From CAWBXL01 sp963837365 (GTDB lineage Bacteria; Acidobacteriota; Terriglobia; Terriglobales; Acidobacteriaceae), in NCBI GenBank assembly GCA_963837365.1, contig CAWIMW010000003.1:911533-975532 (forward strand): DNA of 64,000 nucleotides, given 5' to 3'. Made by a program: the position numbers and the translations under genes. Every line of letters starts with the position of its first letter. Position 1 is the stretch's first letter. The notes beneath the pieces are model-generated. The model saw nothing but the letters and a program-made list of their open reading frames with translations. It did not search any database and was not told where the DNA came from. Positions 52,886 to 61,826 of this stretch are shown here, piece after piece.

Positions 52886-53785
52886 ATGGGCCTGGTGTCC
52901 AAAAGATTCCCTTCTGTGCTGCTTTGCGCCCTGGCCAGTCTCGCTTCCCTCTCCATTGCCCAGCCGGCGCAGGATGGCGTAGTTTCTCCCGAAGAACTGG
53001 TGCGGCGCGCTGTGGCGGTTGAACTCAACCTACCCGATGCGGACAAAAGATTCTTGTTCAAGCACTACAGAAAGAATGTTAATGGCACTCAGACCATGCT
53101 CTACGTGCAAACCCAGGATGCCATCGCCGGAATGGTGATTGCCATTAACGATAAACCTCTCACCGAAGAACAACGGAAAGGGGAGAGCCAGCGCATCCAG
53201 CGGTTCATTAACAACCCGGATGAGCTAAAGAAGAAACAGAAACAAGAGAAAGAAAATGCCGACCGGGTGAGGCGCATCATCCGCGCCCTGCCGGATGCCT
53301 TCCTTTACCAACCGGATGGAGTTGAAACGAGCAAGCCCGGCATGGGGAAAACCGGCGATGCACTCACGCGATTAAGCTTTCGCCCCAATCCTAAATACGA
53401 TCCTCCGTCGCGTATCGAGCAAGTCCTGACCGGCATGCAGGGAAATATCCTGATTGATGCCAAACACAACCGCATCGCCAGAATTGAAGGGACGCTTCAG
53501 AAAGACGTCAGCTTTGGATGGGGTATCCTGGGACATCTGGACCGCGGCGGGCATATTTTGCTCGAACAGGCAGATGTTGGGCAAGACCACTGGCAGATCA
53601 CCAAAATCGACATGGCGTTTACCGGTAAGATTTTGTTGTTCAAGAGTGTGAACGTGCGCTCTACCGAAACTTACAACGATTTTCACCCAGTAGCTTCTGA
53701 TCTAACCTTTGCGCAGGGGGTGGATTTACTGAAGAAATACGAAGCCCAATGGTTGCTCAGCCAAAATGAGGGGCCTCACCCCTGA
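52886..53785 (+). CDS. Secreted protein of unknown function
   Basis: 299 residues from ATG 52886; the frame extends to 52763 but only this start yields a signal peptide (RFPSVLLCALASLASLSIAQ). The mature part has a charged helix (PDELKKKQKQEKENADRVRR) and a C-terminal beta-rich region (RIEQVLTGMQGNILIDAKHN, TLQKDVSFGWGILGHLDRGG) reminiscent of LolA/outer-membrane lipoprotein-carrier-like folds, though I cannot claim homology. It overlaps the convergent GNAT gene by ten bases. Predicted periplasmic. Confidence 0.65.
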   Translation: MGLVSKRFPSVLLCALASLASLSIAQPAQDGVVSPEELVRRAVAVELNLPDADKRFLFKHYRKNVNGTQTMLYVQTQDAIAGMVIAINDKPLTEEQRKGESQRIQRFINNPDELKKKQKQEKENADRVRRIIRALPDAFLYQPDGVETSKPGMGKTGDALTRLSFRPNPKYDPPSRIEQVLTGMQGNILIDAKHNRIARIEGTLQKDVSFGWGILGHLDRGGHILLEQADVGQDHWQITKIDMAFTGKILLFKSVNVRSTETYNDFHPVASDLTFAQGVDLLKKYEAQWLLSQNEGPHP

Positions 53786-54387
53786 GCCAGTCGGGCTTCC
53801 AGGCGGTTTTTTACCTCCGGCCATTCTGAATCCACAATGCTGAAGTAAACCGAGTGACGTATACGGCCATTCCACGTCACCATATGGTTGCGGAATGTGC
53901 CTTCCTCTTTTGCGCCGAGGCGCAAGATTGCCTTGCGGGATTTTTCATTCAGGGAATCCGTCTTGAATTCCACTCGCAGGCACTTCCAGGTTTCAAAGGC
54001 ATGACGCAGCATTAGATACTTGGCCTCGGTATTCACCGCGGTACGTTGCCACGCGGGAGCGATCCAGGTGGAGCCGATCTCCACGTGGCGGTTGACCACA
54101 TCAATGCTCATGAAGCGGGTACTGCCGACCATTCGCCCGGAGTTGCGTTCCAGCGTGGCGAAGGGGACGGAAACTCCCCGCTGATGCTCGCCCAAGACCA
54201 GGCCGATGAAACGTGCAGAGTCTTCAGCTGTCCGCATGGGATAGGGGATCCAGCGGAATAGTTCCGCGGCGTGGTCTTTCATGACGTCCCAGAGCAAGGG
54301 CGAATGTTCGCGTTGCAGGGGCGCCAGTTGCACAAAGCGGCCTTCCAGCGTCACATCTTGAATGGGATCAAAGCAAGAATCGGGCAT
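53776..54387 (-). CDS. GNAT-family N-acetyltransferase, RimJ/RimL type
   Basis: 203 residues from ATG 54387. The fold is recognised from VTLEGRFVQLAPLQREH, VPFATLERNSGRMVGSTRFM, the acetyl-CoA-binding region HVEIGSTWIAPAWQRTAVNT (with the Q/R-x-x-G/A loop degenerated to QRTAVN) and LRVEFKTDSLNEKSRKAILR followed by GAKEEGTFRNHM. Members acetylate protein or small amine N-termini. The stop overlaps the gene before it by ten bases, tail to tail. Confidence 0.87.
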   Translation of the reverse strand: MPDSCFDPIQDVTLEGRFVQLAPLQREHSPLLWDVMKDHAAELFRWIPYPMRTAEDSARFIGLVLGEHQRGVSVPFATLERNSGRMVGSTRFMSIDVVNRHVEIGSTWIAPAWQRTAVNTEAKYLMLRHAFETWKCLRVEFKTDSLNEKSRKAILRLGAKEEGTFRNHMVTWNGRIRHSVYFSIVDSEWPEVKNRLEARLAQG

Positions 54388-54554
54388 GGTTCTGGAGATT
54401 TTACACGGTACAAGTGTCTTGATGACTACTGCGATGGTTCAGTTTTTGCATCTCTAGTCAGGTTCTAGCATCTGAATATCGACCTGCCTGTAGAATTGAA
54501 CGCCGTTGACTAATCAATGATCTGTTTCGTCCAACGATATCAGGAGGATTGCCG

Positions 54555-56168
54555 GTGAAGTCGCAGTGTCTCCCATTTAGCCAGATTCCGCACACTTCGC
54601 GGCTATTTCTGGATTTCCTGTCCGGCGCTCCCAACCTCCAGCCATTTTTTCCCCGCAGCCCGCATTTTTCTAAATGGGCAAGCGAGGAAGCAGCCAAGAT
54701 CCAATACGACTCCGAACGCCGCCAGAAAGTTGCGGCGATTCTGGAACGGCAGAACAAGGAGTGGGGAGCTTCCGCACGGACCCTGGAGAACATTTCCCGC
54801 CTGAAATCCGGCGCTTATGCAATTGTGACTGGGCAGCAGGTTGGCCTGTTTGGTGGTCCGTTGTTTTCCCTGTTCAAAGCCCTTACTACGGTCAAATTGT
54901 CCGAAGAGGCCGGTAAAGCTGGAGTCGAATGCGTTCCCGTTTTCTGGCTCGCGACTCAGGACCATGACCTGGATGAAATACAAAGTGTCTCGCTGCCTGG
55001 GCCGGAGGCTTCCCTGCAACGGTTGACGGCCATGTCGCGCGGAGTGCCCGAGTCACCGGTTGGGACAATTCAACTGGGCCCGGAGATTGAAGACGTTATA
55101 AAAAGAGCCGAGCAATTGCTCGGAGAGTCGGGAGTCACTGCTTTCCTACGAGAGGCCTATCGGCCGGTTGCGACTTATGGCGACGCGTTCGCCCGCCTGT
55201 TCACGCACTTGTTTGATCGGTGGGGAGTCATCCTGCTCGACGCATCAGACCCGGAACTCAATGCCCTGGCAGAGCCGATTTATCGTGGGGCCATCGAGCG
55301 TGCGGTGGAATTGGACGAAGCGCTCATGGCGCGCGACCAGGAGTTGGAAGCTGCGGGATACCATCAGCAGGTCAAGGTCACGGCCTCGTCCACCCTGCTC
55401 TTCACGCTCAGGGATGGCTCACGCGTTCCGATACACCGGGCCAAGCACTCAGCCGCGAATTTCTCGGTCGGCGATGAAAGGATATCTCCGGCAGAACTGT
55501 TGCGGAAGATCGCGTCTGAACCGCAACAGTTCAGCGCCAACGTGCTGCTGCGTCCGGTGGTTCAGGACTACCTTCTGCCCACCCTCGCCTACACCGGCGG
55601 ATCAGCGGAAGTCGCGTACTTTGCCCAGGCGGCGGTGGTTTATCAAGCCCTATTGGGCCGGATAACCCCAATCATTCCGCGATTTTCTGCCACGGCGGTA
55701 GAAGTGAAAACTAATGGATTACTTCAACGGTACGGATTGGCTCTCACCGATTTATTTCAAACTTCGGAAAAAGTTCGAGAGCATCTGGCGGCACAAGCCC
55801 TTCCCCAGGAATTGCAGTCGGCCTTCGATACGGCAGCCAGTAGTCTTGAGAAATCCTTCGCCACGATCCGGGAATCGTTGTCCCGCTTGGACAAGACCTT
55901 AGTGGACGCGGCGGAAAATGCTGAGTCCAAAATTCGCCATCAGTTGGAGGGCCTCCAGGCAAAAGCCGCCCGGGCCGAATTGCGGCAGAGCGAGGTTCTG
56001 GATCGCCATGCAAAAGTGCTCAGCAATGCGCTCTACCCCAACAAAGTCCTTCAGGAACGCGAGATTGCCGGAATCTATTTTCTCGCCCGCTACGGCAAGG
56101 ATTTCCTGCAAAATGTCTATGAGATGATACGTCCGGAGTGCTTTGATCACCAGATACTGACGCTCTAA
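54555..56168 (+). CDS. bshC: Bacillithiol biosynthesis cysteine-adding enzyme
   Basis: 537 residues from GTG 54555. This start is chosen because AGGAGG at 54542-54547 has the right spacing (7 bases) for it, while TTG 54549 is too close. BshC motifs: IVTGQQVGLFGGPLFSLFKA, PVFWLATQDHDLDEIQ, LLRPVVQDYLLPTLAYTGGS and EVAYFAQAAVVYQALLG, and a C-terminal coiled coil (about 400-490). It joins cysteine to GlcN-malate to make bacillithiol, a low-molecular-weight thiol in Firmicutes, Bacteroidetes, Deinococcus and acidobacteria. BshA and BshB are not in this window. Confidence 0.94.
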   Translation: MKSQCLPFSQIPHTSRLFLDFLSGAPNLQPFFPRSPHFSKWASEEAAKIQYDSERRQKVAAILERQNKEWGASARTLENISRLKSGAYAIVTGQQVGLFGGPLFSLFKALTTVKLSEEAGKAGVECVPVFWLATQDHDLDEIQSVSLPGPEASLQRLTAMSRGVPESPVGTIQLGPEIEDVIKRAEQLLGESGVTAFLREAYRPVATYGDAFARLFTHLFDRWGVILLDASDPELNALAEPIYRGAIERAVELDEALMARDQELEAAGYHQQVKVTASSTLLFTLRDGSRVPIHRAKHSAANFSVGDERISPAELLRKIASEPQQFSANVLLRPVVQDYLLPTLAYTGGSAEVAYFAQAAVVYQALLGRITPIIPRFSATAVEVKTNGLLQRYGLALTDLFQTSEKVREHLAAQALPQELQSAFDTAASSLEKSFATIRESLSRLDKTLVDAAENAESKIRHQLEGLQAKAARAELRQSEVLDRHAKVLSNALYPNKVLQEREIAGIYFLARYGKDFLQNVYEMIRPECFDHQILTL

Positions 56169-56464
56169 TGGAGCCTGCGTACCTTGCGCCGGCGCCGATC
56201 TTAATTTTTGCCTTTCCTGACGGCACGGCCAAGGCCATGCCCTGATACGAAGCTGATTTTCAAACTGCACCACTACCGTGCCTTGTGTCACGTTGGCTCG
56301 AAGGAGTGAACAAGGTATGATCGTATGCGCCGCGCCATACCGTCAGTCCGGGCACGAAGCGGCGACAAACGCCATCCATGGGCCTATTCGCGACCTCAAC
56401 CTTGTGCCGTCTGGCGCTTCCCACAGCCTGGAAGACTTGGTCCGTCCATCTTGCGTTGTCCATT

Positions 56465-56701
56465 TTGGTGGTTGAAGATGTCTCCCGGCGCTCCGACATT
56501 TACAACATCCTGTGGGTGCTGGTTTTTGGTTTTGCCACACTGAATATTTTGGGATTGGTTGCCCGCAAGTTCGAGCCGGAACGTTCTCGCCTTAGCTTCG
56601 GAGAATCATTGGCCATCATGGTGGTGGTGGTCTCGGTTTTGCTGCTGGGCTGGGAGATGCTGTATTTCTTCAAAGTACTGCCCATCAAACTGAATCCCTG
56701 A
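56465..56701 (+). CDS. Small membrane protein with two helices
   Basis: About 78 residues from TTG 56465 or GTG 56468; the frame is open from ATG 56378 but the extra residues look non-coding. Two hydrophobic helices are evident (ILWVLVFGFATLNILGLVAR and ESLAIMVVVVSVLLLGWEML) with a basic loop (KFEPERSRLS) between. No ribosome-binding site is clear, so the start is uncertain. It precedes a small zinc-ribbon gene by 23 bases. Function unknown. Confidence 0.55.
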   Translation: MVVEDVSRRSDIYNILWVLVFGFATLNILGLVARKFEPERSRLSFGESLAIMVVVVSVLLLGWEMLYFFKVLPIKLNP

Positions 56702-56724
56702 TCCGATTGCGGTATCATTCGGGT

Positions 56725-57033
56725 ATGGCAAAAAAGGGCCCAGCTTTCGAGGTCACTTGTCCATGCTGTAACGCGGTGCTAAAGGTGGACCCGGAAACCC
56801 AGGCAGTAATCGCTCATACTGCCGCCGTAAAGCCCAAAACCTTCAACGATATTGAAGAGGCTGCCCGCGCCATGAAGGAGCAGGACAACCGCCGCGACTC
56901 CATCTTCCGGCAGTCGGTCGAAGCCCAGAGAAATGCCTCAGACGTACTTGAGAAAAAGTTCCAGGAGGCAGTTCGCAAAGCCAAGGAATCACCTGATACG
57001 GGCAAACCGATCCGCGATTTCGACCTCGATTAG
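56725..57033 (+). CDS. Small zinc-ribbon-like protein
   Basis: 102 residues from ATG 56725 (the frame starts at 56707 but MAKKGPAFEVTCPCC is the natural N-terminus). A single CPCC knuckle (CPCCNAVLKVD) near the N-terminus is followed by a helical, charged C-terminal region. Two cysteines only, so full zinc binding would need dimerisation or may be absent. Unknown function; conserved-looking rather than recognised. Confidence 0.65.
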   Translation: MAKKGPAFEVTCPCCNAVLKVDPETQAVIAHTAAVKPKTFNDIEEAARAMKEQDNRRDSIFRQSVEAQRNASDVLEKKFQEAVRKAKESPDTGKPIRDFDLD

Positions 57034-57123
57034 CCCAAAACGGGAGATGCCACCACAACTTCTGTTGCACGACGCAATAATTTCAGATTTGAACATTCTG
57101 GTTCGAGGATACAATGTGCGCCC

Positions 57124-57777
57124 ATGGCCACGGCTCCTATCCTTCTGGGTCACCGCGGTGCGCGTGCAGTACGCTCGGTTCCCGAGAACACCATCGTTTC
57201 ATTCGACCTCGCGCTGGAACACGGTTGCGACGGCGTGGAATTCGACTTGCGGCTGACCAGCTGCGGACGGGCTTTGATTTCTCATAACCCAAGGGTCGGC
57301 AAGATCACTGTCTCCCGTGCAACTGCCCGCCAATTGCTTCATCTTCCAAGGCTGGAAGATGTGCTACGGCACTATGGACATCGCATTTTTCTGGACATCG
57401 AATTGAAGGTAAAAGGCCTCGAGACCAAGGTTTTATCCGCATTGCGCGAACGCCCTACAAACGGCAATTATGTCGTCTCGTCTTTCATTCCGGAAGTAGT
57501 GATGGAACTGAGGGCGCGAAGTGCAACCGTTCCCACTGGAATCATCTGTCAAACTTCCAGCCAGTTGGTGCGTTGGCGGGAGTTGCCCGTTCAGTACGTT
57601 ATGGTTCACCACTCTTTGCTGAATCGCCGCCTGATTGACCTGGTCCATAAAGCTGGACGGAAGGTTTTTGTCTGGACGGTGAACGACGCGAAGGCCATGG
57701 TCCGTCTGGCAAACTGGGGAGTGGACGGGATCATTTCTGACGATACGCAGTTGCTCGCCAAAACGCTCGGTGGTTGA
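57124..57777 (+). CDS. Glycerophosphodiester phosphodiesterase
   Basis: 217 residues from ATG 57124. GDPD TIM-barrel motifs: ILLGHRGARAVRSVPENTIV (catalytic His and Glu), GVEFDLRLT (metal-binding Glu and Asp), ISHNP where the family usually has HD, and FLDIELKVKG (Glu). The second catalytic histidine is kept, but the following aspartate is asparagine. The C-terminal part (VFVWTVNDAKAMVRLANWGV then DGIISDDTQLL) is typical. It hydrolyses glycerophosphodiesters to glycerol-3-phosphate and alcohol; no signal peptide, so cytoplasmic. Confidence 0.9.
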   Translation: MATAPILLGHRGARAVRSVPENTIVSFDLALEHGCDGVEFDLRLTSCGRALISHNPRVGKITVSRATARQLLHLPRLEDVLRHYGHRIFLDIELKVKGLETKVLSALRERPTNGNYVVSSFIPEVVMELRARSATVPTGIICQTSSQLVRWRELPVQYVMVHHSLLNRRLIDLVHKAGRKVFVWTVNDAKAMVRLANWGVDGIISDDTQLLAKTLGG

Positions 57778-57785
57778 GGGATGCA

Positions 57786-57882
57786 TTTCTCCGCGATCTC
57801 TGCGGCCTTTCTCAGCGACCTTGGCGGTGTAAGATTTCTCCGGCCACCAGCAAAGTCATACACCGCAGAGGGCGCAAAGCAA
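57786..57882. repeat. Dispersed long-hairpin repeat, CTCTGCGG family
   Basis: TCTCTGCGGCCTTTCTCAGCG and CTTGGCGGTGTAAGATTTC on the left pair imperfectly with ACACCGCAGAGGGCGCAAAG on the right. The left end TCTCTGCGGCCT is shared with the repeat at 1087. It separates the GDPD and mazG genes and is non-coding. Confidence 0.55.
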
Positions 57883-57942
57883 TCCCCTTCATGGCTCGCA
57901 TATTTTGCCCGCCCGCTTCCTGCTGATTTACAGTGAATTCCT

Positions 57943-58818
57943 ATGCCTACTACTGGAGAACGTTTCGAGCGCGCGGTATCCATCATGGCCAGGCTGCGCG
58001 CGCCCGGAGGCTGTCCCTGGGACCGCGAGCAGACCTTCGACACCATCAAGCGCTACACGCTTGAGGAAACCTACGAGGTTCTAGAAGCCATTGACAACCG
58101 CGACTGGGACGAACTGCCCGGTGAATTGGGAGATCTGCTGCTGCAAGTGCTGTTTTACTCCGAGATGGCCAAAGAACAAGGCACGTTTTCCATTGATGAT
58201 GTGCTGGACCGGCTGTCCAGCAAACTGGTGGGCAGGCATCCGCATGTGTTTGGAGATTTGAAAGCGGAAACCTCGTCGGAAGTTCTTCGCAACTGGGAGG
58301 CACTTAAGGCCGAAGAGAAGAAGAAACGCGCCGAATCACAGGGAGCAAAAACATCACCGAAATCCACGCTTGATGGAGTCTCGTCGGCTATGCCTGCACT
58401 TCTGGAAGCCTACAAGCTCAGTGCAAAAGCCGCCAACGTTGGGTTTGACTGGCCCAACGTAGCCGGCTTGTTCGATAAATTGCAGGAGGAAGCAGAAGAG
58501 TTGAAGGAGGAGATTAGGCAAGTCCCTGCATCTACTTCGCGTGGGCATGGCATTGCCGGCGCTGAGGGACAAAGGATTTCCGCTGAGTTGCGTGACAAGC
58601 TTGAAGGTGAGCTTGGGGATTTGTTTTTTGTCCTGGTCAACCTGGCACGCCATTTGTCTCTGGACTCCGAATCCGCACTGAAGAAAACCAACCGCAAGTT
58701 CCGCCTCCGATTTCAGTGGATGGAGCAGCAACTTCAGGACGCGGGTAGATCCCCCGAACAGTCCACGATGGACGAGATGGAATCGCTATGGCAGCGTTCC
58801 AAAGAGTCGGAAACGTAA
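57943..58818 (+). CDS. mazG: Nucleoside triphosphate pyrophosphohydrolase
   Basis: 291 residues from ATG 57943. The MazG fold is clear: MARLRAPGGCPWDREQTFDT, the EE-x12-D metal motif LEETYEVLEAIDNRDWDELP, GELGDLLLQVLFYSEMAKEQ and RHPHVFGD in the first domain, then the second domain (about 150-270, with LEGELGDLFFVLVNLARHLS). A Ser/Lys-rich insert (EKKKRAESQGAKTSPKSTLD) joins the domains. It cleaves NTPs to NMP and PPi, a housecleaning role. Confidence 0.95.
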   Translation: MPTTGERFERAVSIMARLRAPGGCPWDREQTFDTIKRYTLEETYEVLEAIDNRDWDELPGELGDLLLQVLFYSEMAKEQGTFSIDDVLDRLSSKLVGRHPHVFGDLKAETSSEVLRNWEALKAEEKKKRAESQGAKTSPKSTLDGVSSAMPALLEAYKLSAKAANVGFDWPNVAGLFDKLQEEAEELKEEIRQVPASTSRGHGIAGAEGQRISAELRDKLEGELGDLFFVLVNLARHLSLDSESALKKTNRKFRLRFQWMEQQLQDAGRSPEQSTMDEMESLWQRSKESET

Positions 58819-58822
58819 ACTT

Positions 58823-58890
58823 CACATTTGTCATTCCGACGATGAGCGAAGCTCAGAGGAGGAATCTGCTTTTGCAGGCAGCGTTTGTGC
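58823..58890. repeat. Dispersed repeat with TCATTCCGACGA ... GAGGAATCTGCTT ends, copy 2
   Basis: Plus-strand copy matching, in the inverted sense, the element at 4294-4364. It starts directly at the mazG stop codon and is followed by the large CTTTGCGG repeat, so two repeat families are stacked in this 360-base gap. Confidence 0.55.
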
Positions 58891-58931
58891 CGCTGTTTAA
58901 AATGAGCAGATCCCTCGCGCGACAATATCTC

Positions 58932-59092
58932 ATTTGGCTGTCTTTGCGTACTTTGCGGCGTTTCTTGGTGTTCTTTGCGGGCAAATTCTTTTGACTTACG
59001 CGGACGGCATGACGGCATAAAGATCTTGACCGCAAAGGTCGCAGAGAACACCGCGCCGAGGACGCAAAGATAACCAACTTAGGACGCCATCA
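58932..59092. repeat. Dispersed imperfect long-hairpin repeat (CTTTGCGG family), copy 2
   Basis: Closely matches 1184-1336 in the same orientation, including TTTGGC..TCTTTGCGTACTT, GACTTACGCGGACGGCAT and GATAACCAACTT. One difference is a small duplication of GACGGCAT. The outer arms pair imperfectly (TCTTTGCG with CGCAAAGA; GGTGTTCTTTGCG with CGCAGAGAACACC), giving a long hairpin. Non-coding; about 57 kb from copy 1. Confidence 0.7.
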
Positions 59093-59177
59093 AACTTCGG
59101 CCAAACGTGCACTCCGCCCGCAACCTGTGCAATACTCTCTGTTCCCCTCAGTGCTGTGGTATTGACTTATTGTTTCC

Positions 59178-60287
59178 ATGAAAATCGAAGCTATCACCTT
59201 GCACGAACTCCAAATGCCGCTCGTCCATTTTTTTGAGACGAGCTTCGGCCGGACCTATAGCCGCCAGATCCTTCTCATCACTGTCCATTGCGAAGGCACG
59301 AAGGGCTGGGCCGAATCGGTTTCGAGCGAAGGCCCATTTTTCAGTTCGGAATGGATTGAGTCCAGCTGGGCCACGATCAAGTCTCACCTCGCCCCGACCC
59401 TGCTGGGAAAAACGGTGGCATCTGCTTCCGATAGTGCTGGTCTCATGGCTCATATCCGCGGGCACCGTATGGCGAAAGCCGGGCTGGAAAACGCCATCTG
59501 GGACGCGGAAGCCCAACAGAAACAACAACCGTTGAGCACGTTGCTGGGCGGGACATTGTCAGAGATCAACTGTGGGGTTTCTGTCGGGATACAGGACTCA
59601 ATCGAGCAGTTGATGGAAAAGATTGAGACCGAGGTTGCTGCCGGATACCAGCGCATTAAATTGAAAGTCAAACCAGGCTGGGACATGAATATTCTGGAAC
59701 GTGTCCGCTCACGCTGGCCCAACATTCTACTGAGCTGCGATGCCAACTCTGCATACACCCTGCAAGACCTCGAACATCTTCGCAAATTTGACCAATTCAA
59801 CCTGCTGATGATTGAGCAGCCGCTGTGGCACGACGACTTTTACTATCACGCGCGCTTACAGCGCGAGCTAAAGACAGCCATCTGCCTGGATGAATCGATC
59901 CGCAATGCCAGAGATGCAGCCGCTGCCATCGAACTTGGAGCTTGCCGCATCATCAACGTCAAGGTTGGGCGCGTAGGCGGCTTCACCGAAGCCAAGAAGA
60001 TTCACGATGTATGCCAGGCCAACTCCATTCCTGTGTGGTGCGGAGGAATGCTGGAGACAGGAATCGGCCGGGCCCATAACGTAGCTCTTTCTACCCTGGA
60101 AAATTTCCGCCTGCCCGGGGATGTTTCCGCTTCCAAGCGCTATTGGACGGAAGACATCATCGAGCCGGAAGTGGAAGTTTCGCCACGCGGAACCATATCG
60201 GTTCCACGCCAACCTGGGCGCGGCTATCGGATACGTGAAGATCTTATCGAAAAACTTACCGTCCGGCGCGAAACGCTAAACGCATAA
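59178..60287 (+). CDS. menC: Enolase-superfamily enzyme, o-succinylbenzoate synthase/N-acylamino acid racemase type
   Basis: 369 residues from ATG 59178. MLE/MenC-type barrel: KLKVKPG (KxK catalytic lysine motif), LLSCDANSAYTL, MIEQPL and CLDESIRNA supply the metal-binding Asp, Glu and Asp, and INVKVGRVGGFTEAKKIHD the second lysine. It most resembles the MenC class that also has N-acylamino acid racemase activity. MenC makes o-succinylbenzoate for menaquinone; no other men gene is in the window, so racemase activity is a realistic alternative. Gene symbol is tentative. Confidence 0.85.
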   Translation: MKIEAITLHELQMPLVHFFETSFGRTYSRQILLITVHCEGTKGWAESVSSEGPFFSSEWIESSWATIKSHLAPTLLGKTVASASDSAGLMAHIRGHRMAKAGLENAIWDAEAQQKQQPLSTLLGGTLSEINCGVSVGIQDSIEQLMEKIETEVAAGYQRIKLKVKPGWDMNILERVRSRWPNILLSCDANSAYTLQDLEHLRKFDQFNLLMIEQPLWHDDFYYHARLQRELKTAICLDESIRNARDAAAAIELGACRIINVKVGRVGGFTEAKKIHDVCQANSIPVWCGGMLETGIGRAHNVALSTLENFRLPGDVSASKRYWTEDIIEPEVEVSPRGTISVPRQPGRGYRIREDLIEKLTVRRETLNA

Positions 60288-60409
60288 GGGAAAATCGCCT
60301 TTTGTTCGTCTTGATCTTATTTGGGAGGATTGCACGGATTGGGGGATGCGGCCCCAACCCGCATCCCTTTCTTCAGTGTTCCTGAGCTGGAAGATTTTGA
60401 CCGGTGAGT

Positions 60410-61558
60410 TTAGGCGCGTAGCACAATCATGGTGGCGTCATCCTGGAACTTACCGCCACAGTGGCTGGAGACTGCGTTCAATAGTTTGTTCTGCAAATCG
60501 GTTGCGCTGCCGTGAGTAGACTTACGCGTAAAATCCAGGAGTCTCGACTCTCCGAACAGTTCCCCGTTTTCGTCGCAAGCCTCCACTACTCCATCGGTAA
60601 AAAGAACCAGAGTGTCTCCGGAATGCAGGAGCAAGTCCTTCTCTCCGTAATGCCAGTTGGGAAATCGGCCCAGAATTGCGCCGGAGCTTTTCAGTTCTGT
60701 TGCTCTGCCATCGGGAAGAACCAGTAGGGGAGGGTTGTGGCCGGCATTGCAGTAGGTCAACCGATTGCTGCGACTTTCCAGCACACCATAGAAAAGCGAA
60801 ATGAATTTGTTCTCCGGCATGATTTCACAAAGAATGCGATTCAGGCGACTGCACAGCTCACACGGCCCAATATCAGTGCGGATGAGCGGCTTCAGCGATG
60901 CCTGTAGGTTGGACATCAGCAAGGCCCCCGGCAGCCCCTTCCCTGCAACGTCGGCGATACAAAATGCTGTCTGCGTATCACTGAGCTTCACTACGTTGTA
61001 GTAATCGCCGCCCACGAAATGCACGGATTTCGTAATCGCGGAAATATCGTATCCCCAGATTTGTGGAATCGAACTCGGCAGAAGATTCCTTTGGATCTCA
61101 CTGGCCTCTGACGATTCTTCTTCCTGCCGTCGCTGGAAACTTCGCAAGACACGGCAATGCTCCACTTGCTCCCGAACTTTCTCCAGGAGTTGGCGGTTGT
61201 TCCACGGCTTCTGCACAAAATCGGACGCACCGCGCCGCATGGCCTCAACCGCCAGATCCACATTTCCCCAGGCTGTCATCACCACCAGCGGGATGGTTTG
61301 ATCAATTGCTCGGATCTGTGACACCAGCGCCAAACCTTCGGCGCCGCCTGTAGTGTCGCGGGTGTAATTGAGGTCCAGCAAAACCGTGTCGAAGTTCCCT
61401 TTCTGCAAGCAATCTAAGACCTCTGCCGGACTGGAAACCAGCTTCGTATGATAGCCATGCCCATCGAGCAGCATCTCCAGCGCAGTGAGGATGTGCGGTT
61501 GATCATCCGCCACAAGCAATCGGGCCAGGGATGGTTCAGTTGCCCTAACGGCCGACAT
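60410..61558 (-). CDS. Receiver-coupled SpoIIE/RsbU-type PP2C serine phosphatase
   Basis: 382 residues from ATG 61558 (TTG 61585 adds nine). A receiver domain (about 10-130) with LLVADDQPHI, phospho-accepting aspartate in TVLLDLNYTRDTTGGAEG and DFVQKPWNN is joined by a short helical linker to a SpoIIE-type PP2C domain (about 170-380) containing HFVGGDYYNVV, FCIADVAGKGLPGALLM, TYCNAGHNPPLL and LVLFTDGVVEA plus KFQDDATMIVLR. All metal-binding aspartates are kept. Such proteins dephosphorylate anti-sigma antagonists, linking a two-component signal to a sigma factor. The partner kinase and anti-sigma genes are not in the window. Confidence 0.92.
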   Translation of the reverse strand: MSAVRATEPSLARLLVADDQPHILTALEMLLDGHGYHTKLVSSPAEVLDCLQKGNFDTVLLDLNYTRDTTGGAEGLALVSQIRAIDQTIPLVVMTAWGNVDLAVEAMRRGASDFVQKPWNNRQLLEKVREQVEHCRVLRSFQRRQEEESSEASEIQRNLLPSSIPQIWGYDISAITKSVHFVGGDYYNVVKLSDTQTAFCIADVAGKGLPGALLMSNLQASLKPLIRTDIGPCELCSRLNRILCEIMPENKFISLFYGVLESRSNRLTYCNAGHNPPLLVLPDGRATELKSSGAILGRFPNWHYGEKDLLLHSGDTLVLFTDGVVEACDENGELFGESRLLDFTRKSTHGSATDLQNKLLNAVSSHCGGKFQDDATMIVLRA

Positions 61559-61585
61559 GGTGAGAGTCTCCACGGCCTCAGTCAA

Positions 61586-61826
61586 AGCAAACTGGAGACC
61601 ATCGGCAAAACAAATCTAAGTTATTGATTCGGCAATGAGTGTGCCCCTTACCCATGCTCGGCCGGAAAATTTACTGTTCATTTGCATGAGGGCCTGTCCA
61701 AAATCGGACAGCTATTAGGCCGTGAGGTACACTCGCGTTTTTATTTGCATTTGTCGGGTCGCCGCCAGTTACGATCAATGGCATCAAGTGGCGGGTGTTA
61801 ACAAATATCTCAGGAGATTTCTTCCC
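61586..61826. other. Intergenic region before the ADOP permease
   Basis: About 240 bases divergent between the SpoIIE phosphatase and the permease. A CAGGAGAT ribosome-binding site for the permease lies at 61811. No further gene or repeat was seen. Confidence 0.5.
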
